Assembly (NCBI RefSeq): GCF_016863335.1
Contig: NZ_BOOR01000006.1
Location: 62,001-126,000 of the forward strand
Direction: 5' to 3'
DNA length: 64,000 nt
From: Planotetraspora thailandica
Lineage (GTDB): Bacteria > Actinomycetota > Actinomycetes > Streptosporangiales > Streptosporangiaceae
In this document: positions 8,367-18,169 of the stretch, one piece after another
Numbering within the stretch: the first letter of the stretch is position 1
Layout: each line of letters opens with the position of its first letter
Notes under the pieces: generated by a model
Databases searched by the model: none
The model's input: the letters and a program-made list of their open reading frames with translations, nothing else
Told to the model about the DNA's origin: nothing
Program-made: the position numbers and the translations under genes

Positions 8367-11300
8367 GTGGCAGAAGGTGGGTGGCTCTCCCGCTGGCCGG
8401 TGATCCGGCAGCTCAGAGGCGAGGACGGCAGGCGTGACGCGGCCCGTTCGGCGCGTACCGACGCCCTGCGTCCCCGCGTGGAGGAGGCCGACACCGTCGC
8501 CAAGTCGATCTGCCCGTATTGCGCCGTGGGATGCGGCCAGCTCGTCTACGTCAAGGACGGGAAGGTCACCCAGATCGAGGGCGATCCCGACTCGCCGATC
8601 TCGCGGGGCAGGCTGTGCCCCAAGGGTTCGGCGAGCAAGCAGCTCGTCACGCATTCCGGCAGGCAGACCCAGGTGCTCTACCGCCGGCCGTACGGCATCG
8701 AGTGGGAACGGCTCGACCTCGGGACGGCGATGGAGATGATCGCCGACCGGGTCGTCCGTACGCGGAGGGAGACCTGGGAAGCGACACACGGCGGCAAGGA
8801 GGTACGGCGGACGCTCGGCATCGCCGGCCTGGGCGGGGCGACGCTCGACAACGAAGAGAACTACCTGATGAAGAAGCTGTACACCGCCCTCGGCGCGATC
8901 CAGGTCGAGAACCAGGCGCGCATATGACACTCCTCCACCGTCCCCGGTCTGGGGACCAGTTTCGGGCGTGGCGGCGCGACGACCTTCCAGCAGGATCTGG
9001 CGGGCGCTGACTGCATCGTCATCCAGGGCTCCAACATGGCCGAATGCCATCCGGTGGGGTTCCAGTGGGTGATGGAGGCCCGCCTGAGGGGGGTGAAGGT
9101 CTTCCACATCGATCCGCGTTTCTCCCGGACGAGCGCCGCCGTGGACCGCTACCTGCCGATCCGTGCCGGGTCCGACATCGTGCTGCTGGGCGCGCTGATC
9201 AATTACGTGTTGAGCAACGAGCTCTATTTCCGGGAGTACGTCCTGGCGTACACGAACGCGGCGACGCTGGTCTCCGAGCGGTTCCGGGACACCGAGGACC
9301 TGGACGGGCTGTTCTCGGGCTTCGACCCCGGCACCCGCAGGTACGACACGGGGAGCTGGGCGTACGAGGGTGACGAGGACGCGCGGACCGACGAGATGCG
9401 CGAGGGAAGCGGCGTGCACGCCGAAGCCGCGGGATCGGACTCGTACGGCGCGCGGGGCGCGGGCGCGTCAGCCCGTCCGCCGACGGATCCGACCCTTCGC
9501 CATCCCCGGTGCGTGTTCCAGATCCTGAAGCGGCATTTCGCCCGCTACACGCCGGAGATGGTGCAGGAGCTGTGCGGGATCTCGCCCGAGGAGTTCGCGG
9601 AGCTGGCCGAGGCGATCACCGCCAATTCGGGCAGGGAGCGCACCACGGCCTGGGTCTATTCGGTGGGCTGGACGCAACATTCGGTCGGCGTGCAGTACAT
9701 CAGGGCGGCGTCGATCCTCCAGTTGCTGCTCGGCAACATCGGGCGTCCCGGCGGCGGCATCCTGGCGCTGCGCGGTCACGCGAGCATCCAGGGTTCCACC
9801 GACATCCCGACGCTGTTCAACCTGCTGCCGGGCTACATCGCCATGCCGCACGCGCACCGGCACGACGACCTGGCCGACTACCTGCGGCGGGAGGGCGGCG
9901 ACACCGGCTACTGGGGCAACCGGCGGGCCTACCTGGTCAGCCTGCTGAAGGCGTGGTGGGGCGACGCGGCCACCGAGGACAACGACTTCTGCTTCGACTA
10001 CCTGCCTCGTCTGACCGGCGACCACGGCCACTACACGACGGTCATGGGCCAGATCGACGGCACCGTCAAGGGCTACTTCGTGGTCGGGGAGAACCCGGCG
10101 GTCGGCTCGTCGAACGGCAAGGCGCAACGTCTGGGTTTGGCCAACCTCGACTGGCTCGTGGTCAGGGACCTGACCGTGGTCGAGACGGCCTCATTCTGGA
10201 AGGACGCGCCCGAGCTGGAGACCGGCGAGCTGCGCACCCAGGACATCGCCACCGAGGTCTTCTTCCTGCCCGCCGCGAGCCACGTGGAGAAGGAGGGCAC
10301 GTTCACCAACACCCAGCGTCTGCTCCAGTGGCGGGAGAAGGCCCTGGAGCCGCCGGGTGAGTGCCGCAGCGACCTGTGGTTCTACTACCACCTCGGCAAG
10401 CTGATCAGGCAGCGCCTGGGCGACGACGAGGTCGACCGGCCGGCTAAAGAGCTGACCTGGGACTACCCCGAGCACGGCGAGATACGTGAGCCGTCGGCCG
10501 AGGCGGTGCTTCGCGAGATCAACGGCACCGGCCCCGACGGGCGGGCGTTGTCCTCCTACCAGGAGCTCAGGCCTGACGGGTCGACCACGTGCGGCTGCTG
10601 GATCTACTGCGGGGTCTACGCCGACGAGGTGAACCAGGCGGCCCGGCGCAGGCCGGGGAGCGCGCAGTCGTGGGTCGCGCCGGAATGGGGATGGGCCTGG
10701 CCGGCCAACCGGCGCACGCTCTACAACCGGGCGTCGGCCGACCCCGAGGGCAGGCCGTGGAGCGAGCGCAAGGCCTACGTCTGGTGGGACGCCGAGAAGG
10801 GCGAGTGGACCGGACACGACGTGCCGGACTTCGACAAGCACAAGGCGCCGGGCTACGAGCCGCCCGAGGGCGCCCGCGCCGAGGGGGCGCTGGCCGGCAC
10901 GGACCCGTTCATCATGCAGTCGGACGGCAAGGGCTGGCTTTACGTGCCGTCCGGGCTCGCCGACGGGCCGCTGCCCACGCACTACGAGCCGCACGAGTCG
11001 CCCGTGCTCAACACCCTGTACGGCAGGCAGGCCAACCCGGCGCGGCGGCTCTACGACCGGCCGGAGAATCCGTACAACCCTCCGGGGTCGGCGCAGTTCC
11101 CGTACGTGTTCACGACCAGCCGGGTGACCGAGCACCACACGGCGGGCGGTATGAGCCGGACGCTGCCCTATCTGTCCGAGTTGCAGCCCGCGCCGTTCTG
11201 CGAGGTGTCGCCCCGGCTCGCGGCGGAGGTGGGCCTCGTGAACGGCGGGTGGGCGACCATCGTGACGTCTCGTGCGGCCGCTGAGATGCGCGTCCTGGTG

Positions 11301-11546
11301 ACCGACCGGGTCAGGCCGCTGCGCGTGCAGGGCCAGCTGATCGAGCAGGTGGTCATTCCGTACCACTGGGGTTATGGCGGTGGCGGCGTGGTGACCGGAG
11401 ACGTGGCCAATGACCTGCTCGCCATCGTGCTCGACCCGAACGTCTACATCCAGGAGAGCAAGGCAGGCACGTGTGCCGTGCTGCCAGGCAGGCGGCCGAG
11501 GGGACGGGCCCTGCTCGACCTGATCGAGGAGTACCGCCATGGCTGA
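8367..11546 (+). CDS. fdhA: Selenocysteine-containing formate dehydrogenase, alpha subunit
   Basis: About 1059 residues if the in-frame TGA at 8925-8927 is read as selenocysteine (residue 187). Both sides of the TGA are in one frame and match the FdnG/FdhF family: NQARI-U-HSSTVPGLG. The [4Fe-4S] site is C49-x2-C52-x3-C56-x27-C84. Molybdopterin domains follow (GGATTFQQDL, AECHPVGFQW, and a C-terminal MopB dinucleotide-binding region with EHHTAGGMSR). A SECIS hairpin lies just after the TGA. No twin-arginine signal peptide is visible, so the enzyme is probably cytoplasmic and oxidises formate to CO2. Start GTG 8367 is the best in-frame choice, with a weak ribosome-binding site. Partners are the FeS and NrfD subunits at 13.8-15.5 kb. 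Confidence 0.95.
8940..8956 (+). promoter_or_regulatory. Bacterial SECIS hairpin for UGA 8925
   Basis: Twelve nucleotides after the UGA codon the mRNA folds as GUCCCC-GGUCU-GGGGAC, a 6-bp stem with a GGUCU loop. The E. coli fdhF SECIS has the same placement (about 11 nt after UGA) and the same GGUCU apical motif recognised by SelB. Spacing, loop and stem all agree, so this is a convincing selenocysteine insertion element inside the coding region. Confidence 0.92.
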
Positions 11547-11769
11547 GCGGATGGGCGCTCGGCCTCATCGACTTCCGCTTGGCGGCACATGCTGTGGGAA
11601 TGTGGCCGATATCACCAGCAATGCCATCATCTGTGGTCATCCCTGGTTATGCGGCGACGAGGCTCGCCGGTCCGCCGTCCGTACGGTGGCCGGCGGGTAT
11701 TGGTCCAGGTGACAGAGCGTATTCGGCTGGTACCTTTTGGGCCGATACGGCGCTGGAACCACTGGGGTC
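11547..11769. other. Gap between fdhA and the kinase gene
   Basis: 223 bp with no convincing gene. It probably holds the kinase promoter. No inverted repeat strong enough to call a terminator was found. Confidence 0.35.
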
Positions 11770-13461
11770 ATGATGGCGGAACCGCTTGTCGACGGGGACC
11801 CGTCCCGCCTTGGGGAATTCGAGATCGTGGGCCGCCTGGGCGTGGGCAGTCAGGGTGTGGTCTACCTCGGCCGATCCCCCGAAGGCGGCGAGGTGGCGGT
11901 CAAACTGCTGCATCCCGGGCTTTCCGGCGACACCGAGGCACGAGGGCGGTTCCTGCGTGAGGTGGCGGTGGCCCAGCGGGTGGTGAGGTTTTGCACCGCG
12001 CCGGTGTTGCATGCCGATTTGGCCGGGCAGCAGCCGTACATCGTCAGCGAGTACGTCTCCGGCCCCTCACTGCGGGAGCTTGTCGAACGCGAGGGGCCGC
12101 GCCGTGGCGCGGCCCTGGACCGCCTCGCGATCAGCACGGCTACCGCCCTGGCCTCCATCCACCGCGTGGGCATCACACACCGGGACTTCAAGCCGGCCAA
12201 TGTCCTGATGGGTCCCGAAGGGCCCGTGGTCATCGATTTCGGCATCGCGCGGGCGCTGGACGCCCCAAATCTCACCGCCACGGGGGCGGGGCTCGGCACT
12301 CCGTCGTACGCCGCTCCGGAACAAGTGCGCGGGGCGTCCGCGACACCCGCCGCCGACATGTTCGCCTGGGGTGTCACCATGGTCTTCGCGGCCACGGGGA
12401 CGCCGGCGTTCGGCGCCGACACCGTCCCCGCGGTCTTCCACCGCATCCTCAACGACGAGCCCGACCTGTCCACCCTGGACGAAGGACCGCTTCGTGACCT
12501 GATCGCCGCTTGCCTGGCCAAGGATCCCGAAAGCCGGCCCACCGCCGAAGAGGTGCTCGCCCACCTGACAGACCCCAAGTCATCAGTGGCGCCCAAGTAC
12601 TCCGTGGGCCTGGAGGTGAGGGCGGGGCAGACCCTGCGCGGCGCGAAGAACATGCACTGGGAGTCCGCTCACGGCCCCACCCGGGAAAGACAGGCACCGC
12701 GCCGCCGGCGATGGGGTCGTCTGATACTTCCGGTCGCGCTGTCGATGGTGGGGCTGGTCGTTGGAGGGATCGTGGGAGGAACGATCATCGCCGCCTCTTC
12801 CACGGAGGAGGCCACGGCCGTAGGCATGTCGGCGGAAGCCGACCAGACCGCGCAGCCCCACCCCTCGGCGGGGCAGAGCCCGGCGAAGTCGCTGCGCGGC
12901 ACCGCCCGGCCGACGGCCGCTCCTCGCTCGCGCCGCGGAGACGAGGGCGCGGGTACGCCGACGCCGCGAATCCGGCAGGGTGCCACTCGGCCTGCCTCAG
13001 GCCAGGAAGGCAGGAGTGTCCCGGCCACCACACCCACCCTCGCCAAGCCGTCTCTGCCCCCGATCAGCACGAAGGTGGAGGCTGAGGCGTTCGCCTCCGA
13101 GTCGGGCACGCTGCGGGCCGATCACCCCGGTGCCAGTGGCGGTGCGACTGTGGGTTACATCGACAGCGGCGACTGGACGGGCTACGCCTCGGTGACCACA
13201 CAGCGGGCGATCAAGTTCTCGGCGCGGGTCGCGTCGACGGGCGTTGGCGGCACCATCACGATCCGATCGGGGTCTCCGACGGGGACGGCAGTGGGATCGG
13301 TGCAGGTTCCGAAGACCACCGGGAGCTGGGACACCTTTCAGACGGTTTCGACAGAGCTGACCGGTTCCGCGTCGGGACAGGTGTTCCTGGTCTTCACCGG
13401 CGAGGTCGGGATAGGTTCCCTGTTCGACGTCGACTCCTTCACCATCACGCGCCGGCGATAA
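11770..13461 (+). CDS. Membrane Ser/Thr protein kinase with extracellular CBM6/35-like domain
   Basis: A 563-residue protein. The kinase domain (about 15-280) has glycine loop GRLGVGSQGVVYLG, catalytic Lys45 in VAVKLL, HRD at 137-139, DFG at 156-158 and GTPSYAAPEQ. Next come a basic stretch, a transmembrane helix (about 318-342) and a Pro/Ser/Thr-rich linker. The C-terminal beta-sandwich (about 437-563) starts KVEAEAFASESGT and ends VDSFTITRR, typical of carbohydrate-binding module families 6/35. It lacks PASTA repeats, so it is not PknB-like. The architecture suggests a kinase sensing an extracellular glycan. It sits between fdhA and fdhB on the same strand, an unusual insertion. ATG 11770 or 11773 may start it. 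Confidence 0.88.
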   Translation: MMAEPLVDGDPSRLGEFEIVGRLGVGSQGVVYLGRSPEGGEVAVKLLHPGLSGDTEARGRFLREVAVAQRVVRFCTAPVLHADLAGQQPYIVSEYVSGPSLRELVEREGPRRGAALDRLAISTATALASIHRVGITHRDFKPANVLMGPEGPVVIDFGIARALDAPNLTATGAGLGTPSYAAPEQVRGASATPAADMFAWGVTMVFAATGTPAFGADTVPAVFHRILNDEPDLSTLDEGPLRDLIAACLAKDPESRPTAEEVLAHLTDPKSSVAPKYSVGLEVRAGQTLRGAKNMHWESAHGPTRERQAPRRRRWGRLILPVALSMVGLVVGGIVGGTIIAASSTEEATAVGMSAEADQTAQPHPSAGQSPAKSLRGTARPTAAPRSRRGDEGAGTPTPRIRQGATRPASGQEGRSVPATTPTLAKPSLPPISTKVEAEAFASESGTLRADHPGASGGATVGYIDSGDWTGYASVTTQRAIKFSARVASTGVGGTITIRSGSPTGTAVGSVQVPKTTGSWDTFQTVSTELTGSASGQVFLVFTGEVGIGSLFDVDSFTITRRR

Positions 13462-13774
13462 GGCACGCCGCCCTGCCCGTGCAGGACGATCTTGTAGACG
13501 TTTGTCCACCGAGGACGCTGGGCAACTTGGACACGAAGGACGCCGGAGTCCTCGAGTCGCCGCGGAATGCGGCATACGCTCCGCACCCTTTGGTGCGGGC
13601 TGTGTCGGCAAGAGCCTTCACGCTCGGCCATGCACCACCGCCCGTGTCGTCGGCGTGGTCGGCAATGGCCGGCAGGACAAGCAGTTCGGCACCGGACGCA
13701 TGGCGTGTTCCCACGCCCAGGACGACACTGGCACGCTCACATTTGGGCTTCTCGATGAAGAAGGGGTGGCGTAC
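13462..13774. other. Gap between the kinase gene and fdhB
   Basis: 313 bp. An open frame extends upstream of fdhB through this stretch, but its composition and lack of similarity to FdhB subunits argue against translation. No RNA gene or transposon end was seen. It may contain the fdhB promoter, since the kinase separates fdhB from fdhA. Confidence 0.4.
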
Positions 13775-14533
13775 GTGGAGATAGAAAGGGGTCGTAGGTA
13801 CGCCTTCTTCACCGATTCGTCGATCTGCATCGGTTGCAAGGCGTGTGAGGTGGCCTGCAAGGAGTGGAACGGCGTGCCCGACGACGGCTTCGTCTTCCGG
13901 GCGACCTCCTACGACAACACCGGGCACCTCGGCTCCGACACCTGGCGGCACGTGGCCTTCATCGAGCAGGACGGCCGGTGGCTGATGTCGTCGGACGTGT
14001 GCAAGCACTGCACCCACGCCGCCTGCCTGGACGTGTGCCCCACCGGGGCGCTCTTCCGCACCGAGTTCGACACGGTGGTGGTGCAGCCGGACATCTGCAA
14101 CGGCTGCGGATACTGCGTGCCCGCCTGCCCGTTCGGCGTGATCGAGCGCAGGGAGAGCGACGGCCGGGCCTGGAAGTGCACCATGTGCTACGACCGGCTG
14201 CGCGGCGGCATGGAACCGGCCTGCGCGAAGGCGTGCCCGACCGACTCGATCCAGTTCGGACCCCTCGACGAGCTGCGTGAGCGGGCGCAGGCGCGGCTCG
14301 ACCGGCTGCACGCCGACGGTGTGGAGGAGGCCCGCCTGTACGGCGAGAGCCCCGACGACGGCGTGGGCGGCACGGGGGCGTTCTTCCTGCTCCTGGACGA
14401 CCCGGAGGTGTACGGCCTGCCGCCCGATCCGGTGGTCACCACGCGTGACCTGCCGCAGATGTGGCGATGGGCGGGCGGGGCCGCCCTCACCCTGGTCGGG
14501 GCCGCGATGGCGAGTTTCCTGAGGAGGCGGTGA
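13775..14533 (+). CDS. fdhB: Formate dehydrogenase iron-sulfur (beta) subunit
   Basis: A 252-residue ferredoxin-like electron-transfer subunit with four cysteine groups for four [4Fe-4S] clusters: CIGCKACEVAC, CKHCTHAACLDVCP, CNGCGYCVPACP and CTMCYDRL...CAKACP. The C terminus has one predicted membrane helix (GGAALTLVGAAMASF) ending in RRR, resembling the FdnH anchor. GTG 13775 was chosen because AAGAAGGGG sits 8 nt upstream and the family start (RYAFFTDSSICIGC) follows directly; a longer open frame upstream is not homologous. It would pass electrons from FdhA to the NrfD-type membrane subunit, whose gene begins 3 nt downstream, so the two are surely co-transcribed. Confidence 0.92.
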   Translation: MEIERGRRYAFFTDSSICIGCKACEVACKEWNGVPDDGFVFRATSYDNTGHLGSDTWRHVAFIEQDGRWLMSSDVCKHCTHAACLDVCPTGALFRTEFDTVVVQPDICNGCGYCVPACPFGVIERRESDGRAWKCTMCYDRLRGGMEPACAKACPTDSIQFGPLDELRERAQARLDRLHADGVEEARLYGESPDDGVGGTGAFFLLLDDPEVYGLPPDPVVTTRDLPQMWRWAGGAALTLVGAAMASFLRRR

Positions 14534-14536
14534 CCC

Positions 14537-15457
14537 ATGACGGAGGCCGAGTTCCGGTCTTATTACGGCCAGCCGGTGCTCAAGCCGCCCAACTGGCATG
14601 AGCCTCATATGCCCGTCTATCTCTATCTGGGCGGGCTGTCCGGGGCGTCCTCCGTGATGGCCGCCATGGCACGCATGTCCGGCCATGACCGGCTGGCCCT
14701 AGCCGCCAGGATCGCCGCGTTCGCCGGGGCGGGCGTCGGTTCCGGATTCCTCATTTCGGAGCTCGGCAGGCCGGAACGGTTCCTCCACATGTTGCGGGTG
14801 CTGAAGTTCACCTCTCCGATGAGCGTCGGCTCGTGGACGCTGGCCGCGCACGGTGGCCTCACGGCGGCCTGCCTGTTGTCGGCGGTCACCGGGAGGCTGC
14901 GACTCGCCGGAGACGCGGCCACCGTGGCGAGCGTGGTGACCGGCCCGATCATGGCGACCTACACGGGCGTGTTGCTCGCCGACACCGCCGTGCCCGCCTG
15001 GCACGGGGCCCGCCGGGAGTTGCCGTTCCTGTTCGTGGGCAGCGCCTTGGCGAGCGCAGGAGCCGTCGGCATGCTGACGACGCCGCGTCAGGAGGCTGCC
15101 CCGGCGCGGACGGCGGCCACGGTGGGTGCGGTGCTGGAGACCGCCGCGGGCTTCGTCATGGAACGGCGACTGGGCATCGAGGGCGAGCCGTACAGGAAGG
15201 GCAGGGCGGGGCTGCTCATGAAGGCCTCGCGCGGGCTCACGCTGGGCGGGGGCCTGCTGGCCACGGTCGCCGGGCGCAGCCGCGCGCTCACCGCGCTGTC
15301 GGGGCTGGCCATCACCGCGGGCGCGTTGTGCACCCGGTTCGGCATGCTGGAGGCCGGTCGGGCGTCCGCGCTCGACCCCCGATACACCGTGGTGCCGCAG
15401 CGCGAGCGGGCCGGCGGGCTCACCGTGGTTCCGGACCCGGGCTCATCTCAGGCGTAG
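14537..15457 (+). CDS. NrfD/PsrC-type membrane subunit of formate dehydrogenase
   Basis: A 306-residue integral membrane protein of the NrfD/PsrC family. It has PPNWHEPHMPVYLYLGGLSGASSV at the start and ISELGRPERFLHMLRVLKFTSPMSVGSW, both family hallmarks around the quinone site. Multiple hydrophobic segments (about eight) follow. In place of the cytochrome b subunit of E. coli formate dehydrogenase-N, actinobacterial complexes use this type to hand electrons to menaquinone. Only 3 nt separate it from fdhB. The 3' end overlaps the 3' end of selD on the other strand by 15 bp. Confidence 0.9.
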   Translation: MTEAEFRSYYGQPVLKPPNWHEPHMPVYLYLGGLSGASSVMAAMARMSGHDRLALAARIAAFAGAGVGSGFLISELGRPERFLHMLRVLKFTSPMSVGSWTLAAHGGLTAACLLSAVTGRLRLAGDAATVASVVTGPIMATYTGVLLADTAVPAWHGARRELPFLFVGSALASAGAVGMLTTPRQEAAPARTAATVGAVLETAAGFVMERRLGIEGEPYRKGRAGLLMKASRGLTLGGGLLATVAGRSRALTALSGLAITAGALCTRFGMLEAGRASALDPRYTVVPQRERAGGLTVVPDPGSSQA

Positions 15458-16447
15458 CGGCGTGCCGTCCCCGGGGATCAGTTCGCCGATGACGGGCGCC
15501 CCGGGGATCTCGCCGGCGACCAGCAGCCCCCCGGACGTCTGGGCGTCGGCGAGCAGCAGCACCTCGTCCTCGCCGAAACCGCCGCGGTCGAGATGGGGTT
15601 CCACCCAGGCCAGGTTGCGCCGGGTGCCGCCGCTGACGAACCCGTCGCGCAGCGCCTCGCGAGCCCCCTCCAGGTACGGCACGGCCGCGACGTCGACCAC
15701 CGCGGTCACGCCGCTCGCCCTGGCCAGCTTGTACAGGTGGCCGAGCAGGCCGAATCCGGTCACGTCGGTCGCACAGCGGATGCCCGCCACGAGTGCCGCC
15801 CGGGACGCCTCGGCGTTCAGCGTGGTCATCGCCGCGACGACCTGCGGGAAGACCTCCCCGGTCGCCTTGTGCCGGGAGTTCAGCACGCCGATGCCCAGCG
15901 GCTTGGACAAGGAAATCGCAGTTCCCGGCCGCCCGCCGTCGATGCGCAGCAGCCGTCCGGGATCGGCCAGGCCCGTGACGGCCATGCCGTACTTGGGTTC
16001 GGGGTCGTCCACGCTGTGCCCGCCCGCGACGTGGCAGCCCGCCGCCGTGGCCACATCGAGGCCGCCGCGCAGGACCTCTCTGGTCAGGTCGAGCGGCAGC
16101 GTGTCCCTGGGCCACCCGAGGAGGTTGACCGCCACGAGCGGCTCGCCCCCGACCGCGTAGACGTCCGACAGCGCGTTCGCCGCCGCGATCCGCCCCCAGT
16201 CGTACGGATCGTCCACGACCGGGGTGAAGAAGTCGGCCGTCGCGACCACCGCGCGCCCGCCCTCGACGCGCACCACGGCGGCGTCGTCCCCGTCGTCCAG
16301 GCCGATCAGCAGACCGGGCGGACGCGGGCCGTTCAGGAGGCCGGAGACCATGGCCTCCAGCTCGCCCGGCGGGATCTTGCAGGCACAGCCGCCGCCGTGC
16401 GCGTATTGGGTCAGCCGGATCGTGGCCGGCGCCGTCGTGTCCGTCAC
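15443..16447 (-). CDS. selD: Selenide, water dikinase SelD
   Basis: A 334-residue enzyme making selenophosphate from selenide and ATP. The glycine-rich active-site loop HGGGCACKIPPGEL carries Cys (not Sec) and the catalytic Lys near residue 20. ATP-binding AIRS-type motifs follow (LIGLDDGDDAAVV, TADFFTPVVDDPYDWGRIAAANALSDVYAVGG, GHSVDDPEPKYGMAVTG). GTG 16447 is used because GGGAGG lies 6 nt upstream. A longer frame would run into the tRNA-Sec region. It is divergent from tRNA-Sec, with about 93 bp between them, and supplies the selenium donor for SelA. Confidence 0.94.
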   Translation of the reverse strand: MTDTTAPATIRLTQYAHGGGCACKIPPGELEAMVSGLLNGPRPPGLLIGLDDGDDAAVVRVEGGRAVVATADFFTPVVDDPYDWGRIAAANALSDVYAVGGEPLVAVNLLGWPRDTLPLDLTREVLRGGLDVATAAGCHVAGGHSVDDPEPKYGMAVTGLADPGRLLRIDGGRPGTAISLSKPLGIGVLNSRHKATGEVFPQVVAAMTTLNAEASRAALVAGIRCATDVTGFGLLGHLYKLARASGVTAVVDVAAVPYLEGAREALRDGFVSGGTRRNLAWVEPHLDRGGFGEDEVLLLADAQTSGGLLVAGEIPGAPVIGELIPGDGTPLRLR

Positions 16448-16540
16448 AGCGGACCTCCCGTCGCAGGGTTCCTCACCATGGCACGCCGCGAGCGTGGCGT
16501 GCCGCAAGTGCCGTACCCGGTCCGGGTTACGTTTGCCCCT

Positions 16541-16633
16541 GGAGGCGTGTGGGCGCCTGGTGGCCCCCGCGGTCTTCAAAACCGACGAGGCCGAGGTCCT
16601 CGGCCTGGCGGGTTCGATTCCCGTCCGCCTCCG
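16541..16633 (+). tRNA. selC: tRNA-Sec (anticodon TCA)
   Basis: A 93-nt RNA with the marks of bacterial tRNA-Sec. The acceptor stem GGAGGCG pairs with CGCCTCC, followed by discriminator G. The anticodon loop is CTTCAAA. The variable arm is very long, with an 8-bp stem (AGGCCGAG/CTCGGCCT). The T arm is GCGGG-TTCGATT-CCCGT. CCA is not encoded. The eighth acceptor position appears mismatched (U-C), which the tRNA may tolerate or my alignment may misplace. Its 3' half is repeated exactly at 19438-19499. Confidence 0.93.
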
Positions 16634-16635
16634 CT
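16574..16635 (+). repeat. 62-bp direct repeat, left copy (3' half of tRNA-Sec; putative attL)
   Basis: From the anticodon loop (CTTCAAAACC) to 2 nt past the discriminator base, this sequence is identical to 19438-19499. Identity starting in the anticodon loop and ending just past the tRNA 3' end is the usual crossover geometry for tyrosine-recombinase elements that insert into tRNA genes. Confidence 0.85.
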
Positions 16636-16704
16636 CATGCTGTTCGCCTGGGGTAACACGTACAGGCTCGGCACGATGGTTCCGCTCGACGGCTCCCGAC
16701 GGCC

Positions 16705-16737
16705 CCCATCAGAGGGCCTGATGGGAGCAAAATGGGA
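16705..16737 (+). repeat. Left internal repeat block (hairpin plus ATGGGAGCA)
   Basis: CCCATCAG-AGGGC-CTGATGGG forms an 8-bp hairpin at 16705-16725, running into ATGGGAGCAAAATGGGA. The ATGGGAGCA unit recurs twice near the other end of the bracketed segment, in the same orientation. A site for an integrase arm domain is the simplest reading, but it is inferred. Confidence 0.5.
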
Positions 16738-16877
16738 CGACCGCGTTTACGAACCTGCCCGCGAGGTGCGCGCCTGTTCGAGGTCGAGGCGTTCCTGCCG
16801 GGCCGCGTGGTCCTCGTCGGCGACGCTGGTCATATACGGATCCACAACCCGAATCAGCTCGAATAGAGTCGCGCCTC

Positions 16878-17924
16878 ATGGTCGACAACACGATCGCCGC
16901 CGGCTGGGACGCCATCGACGCCGCTGCGGCGCGGCTCTATCCCGGGGTGACTCCCCTGCACTACGGAACGCTCCTCAAATGGCGCCTCGGCGGGCCCGAC
17001 CCGCTGGACGGGGTCAGCGTCTACCCACGTGAGGACCACTGGCATTTCATCAGCTACGGCATGTCCGAGCTGTACGACAAGGAGTCGGAGGTCGCCGAGG
17101 AGTCCGGATGGGGGTTCGAGTTCACCTTCCGCGTCGCCCGCGACCACGATGAGACCGAGCCGCCGATGTGGGCGGCGAACTTCCTGCAGAACCTCGGCCG
17201 CTACGTCTTCTCCTCCGCCAACCCGTTCGCGCCCGGCCACCATATCGATCTGAACGGTCCGATCTCGCAGGAGAACCCCGAGACGGCGATCCGGGCCGCC
17301 GCCTTCGCCGAGGATCCCGAACTCGGCACGATCGACACACCTCACGGGCGGCTGTGCTTCCTGCAGGTCGTCGGGCTCACCCTCGGCGAATACGAGGAGA
17401 TCGGACGCTGGGACGCCCTCGGCCTGCTCGGCGTCCTGCGAACCCGGCTGCCGATGCTGGTCACGGACCTGACCCGGGGCAGCGTGATCGACGATCCGGA
17501 CCTCGCGGCCGCGATCGAAGACGGCGCGCGGCGCGACGGTTCGTCGACGGGCGGCCTGTACGTCCAGGAGGCGCGCTGGAAGACCGACAGCCGACCGGAG
17601 AAGACGGTGCTGACCTTCGGCGCGAACGCGGCCGAGCGCATCGCACGAGCGCTGGCCGGCCGCCTGCCGTACGGGCGCGATCTGTCGATCGCCGGGCCCG
17701 AGGGCGGTGTGCGACTGCGACCCGGCGACAACGTGACCGTCACGGAGTCCGGTCACGGGTACGTCGAGGTCGAGATCCCGCCGGACGTCCTCTCCGAACT
17801 GACAACGGTGCTGCGCCCCACGGCCGGAGTCCATGGACTCCGCACCGCGCCGGGCCTCGTCGTGGAGATCGTCAAGTCGCAGATCCGCGACCAGGAAGGA
17901 AACGTGGTCGAGGTGATCGGCTGA
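16878..17924 (+). CDS. Suppressor-of-fused (SUFU) domain protein
   Basis: A 348-residue protein. The N-terminal 190 residues match the bacterial suppressor-of-fused domain: HYGTLLKWRLGGPDPLDGVSVY, WHFISYGMSELYDKESEV, SGWGFEFTFRVARD, WAANFLQNLGRYVFSS and FLQVVGLTLGEYEEIGRWD. The C-terminal half carries no domain I recognise. Bacterial members are best known as immunity proteins of polymorphic toxin systems. No toxin gene is adjacent here, so such a role is only a possibility. It starts about 240 bp inside the tRNA-Sec-bracketed segment. Base composition is like that of its neighbours. Confidence 0.88.
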   Translation: MVDNTIAAGWDAIDAAAARLYPGVTPLHYGTLLKWRLGGPDPLDGVSVYPREDHWHFISYGMSELYDKESEVAEESGWGFEFTFRVARDHDETEPPMWAANFLQNLGRYVFSSANPFAPGHHIDLNGPISQENPETAIRAAAFAEDPELGTIDTPHGRLCFLQVVGLTLGEYEEIGRWDALGLLGVLRTRLPMLVTDLTRGSVIDDPDLAAAIEDGARRDGSSTGGLYVQEARWKTDSRPEKTVLTFGANAAERIARALAGRLPYGRDLSIAGPEGGVRLRPGDNVTVTESGHGYVEVEIPPDVLSELTTVLRPTAGVHGLRTAPGLVVEIVKSQIRDQEGNVVEVIG

Positions 17925-18169
17925 GAGTTCCCGTCGCCGGCTCGGTGAGGGCTGCCCAAGGGCCGCTCGGGGTGCTGCTCGGCTATCTCCGGAAACCGTG
18001 ACGATTGACGACTGAGCATCGCCGCCCGGCCGTCATGGGTCCCCGGCACGTCGGGAAGGGCCCGATCCGGACGATCGGAGCGGCCCCCTTGCGGCGGGAG
18101 GCATTCGTCGATACCTCTCCTTGGGAAGCTTCGAATCGCACTACTTCGAGACCGGTCCCCGGGGGAGAC

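Noticed and set aside
8367-8927. Truncated formate dehydrogenase gene (pseudogene) ending at TGA 8925
   Set aside because: The frame continues without shift after the TGA, the position is the family's selenocysteine, a SECIS hairpin follows, and the whole selenocysteine machinery is nearby.
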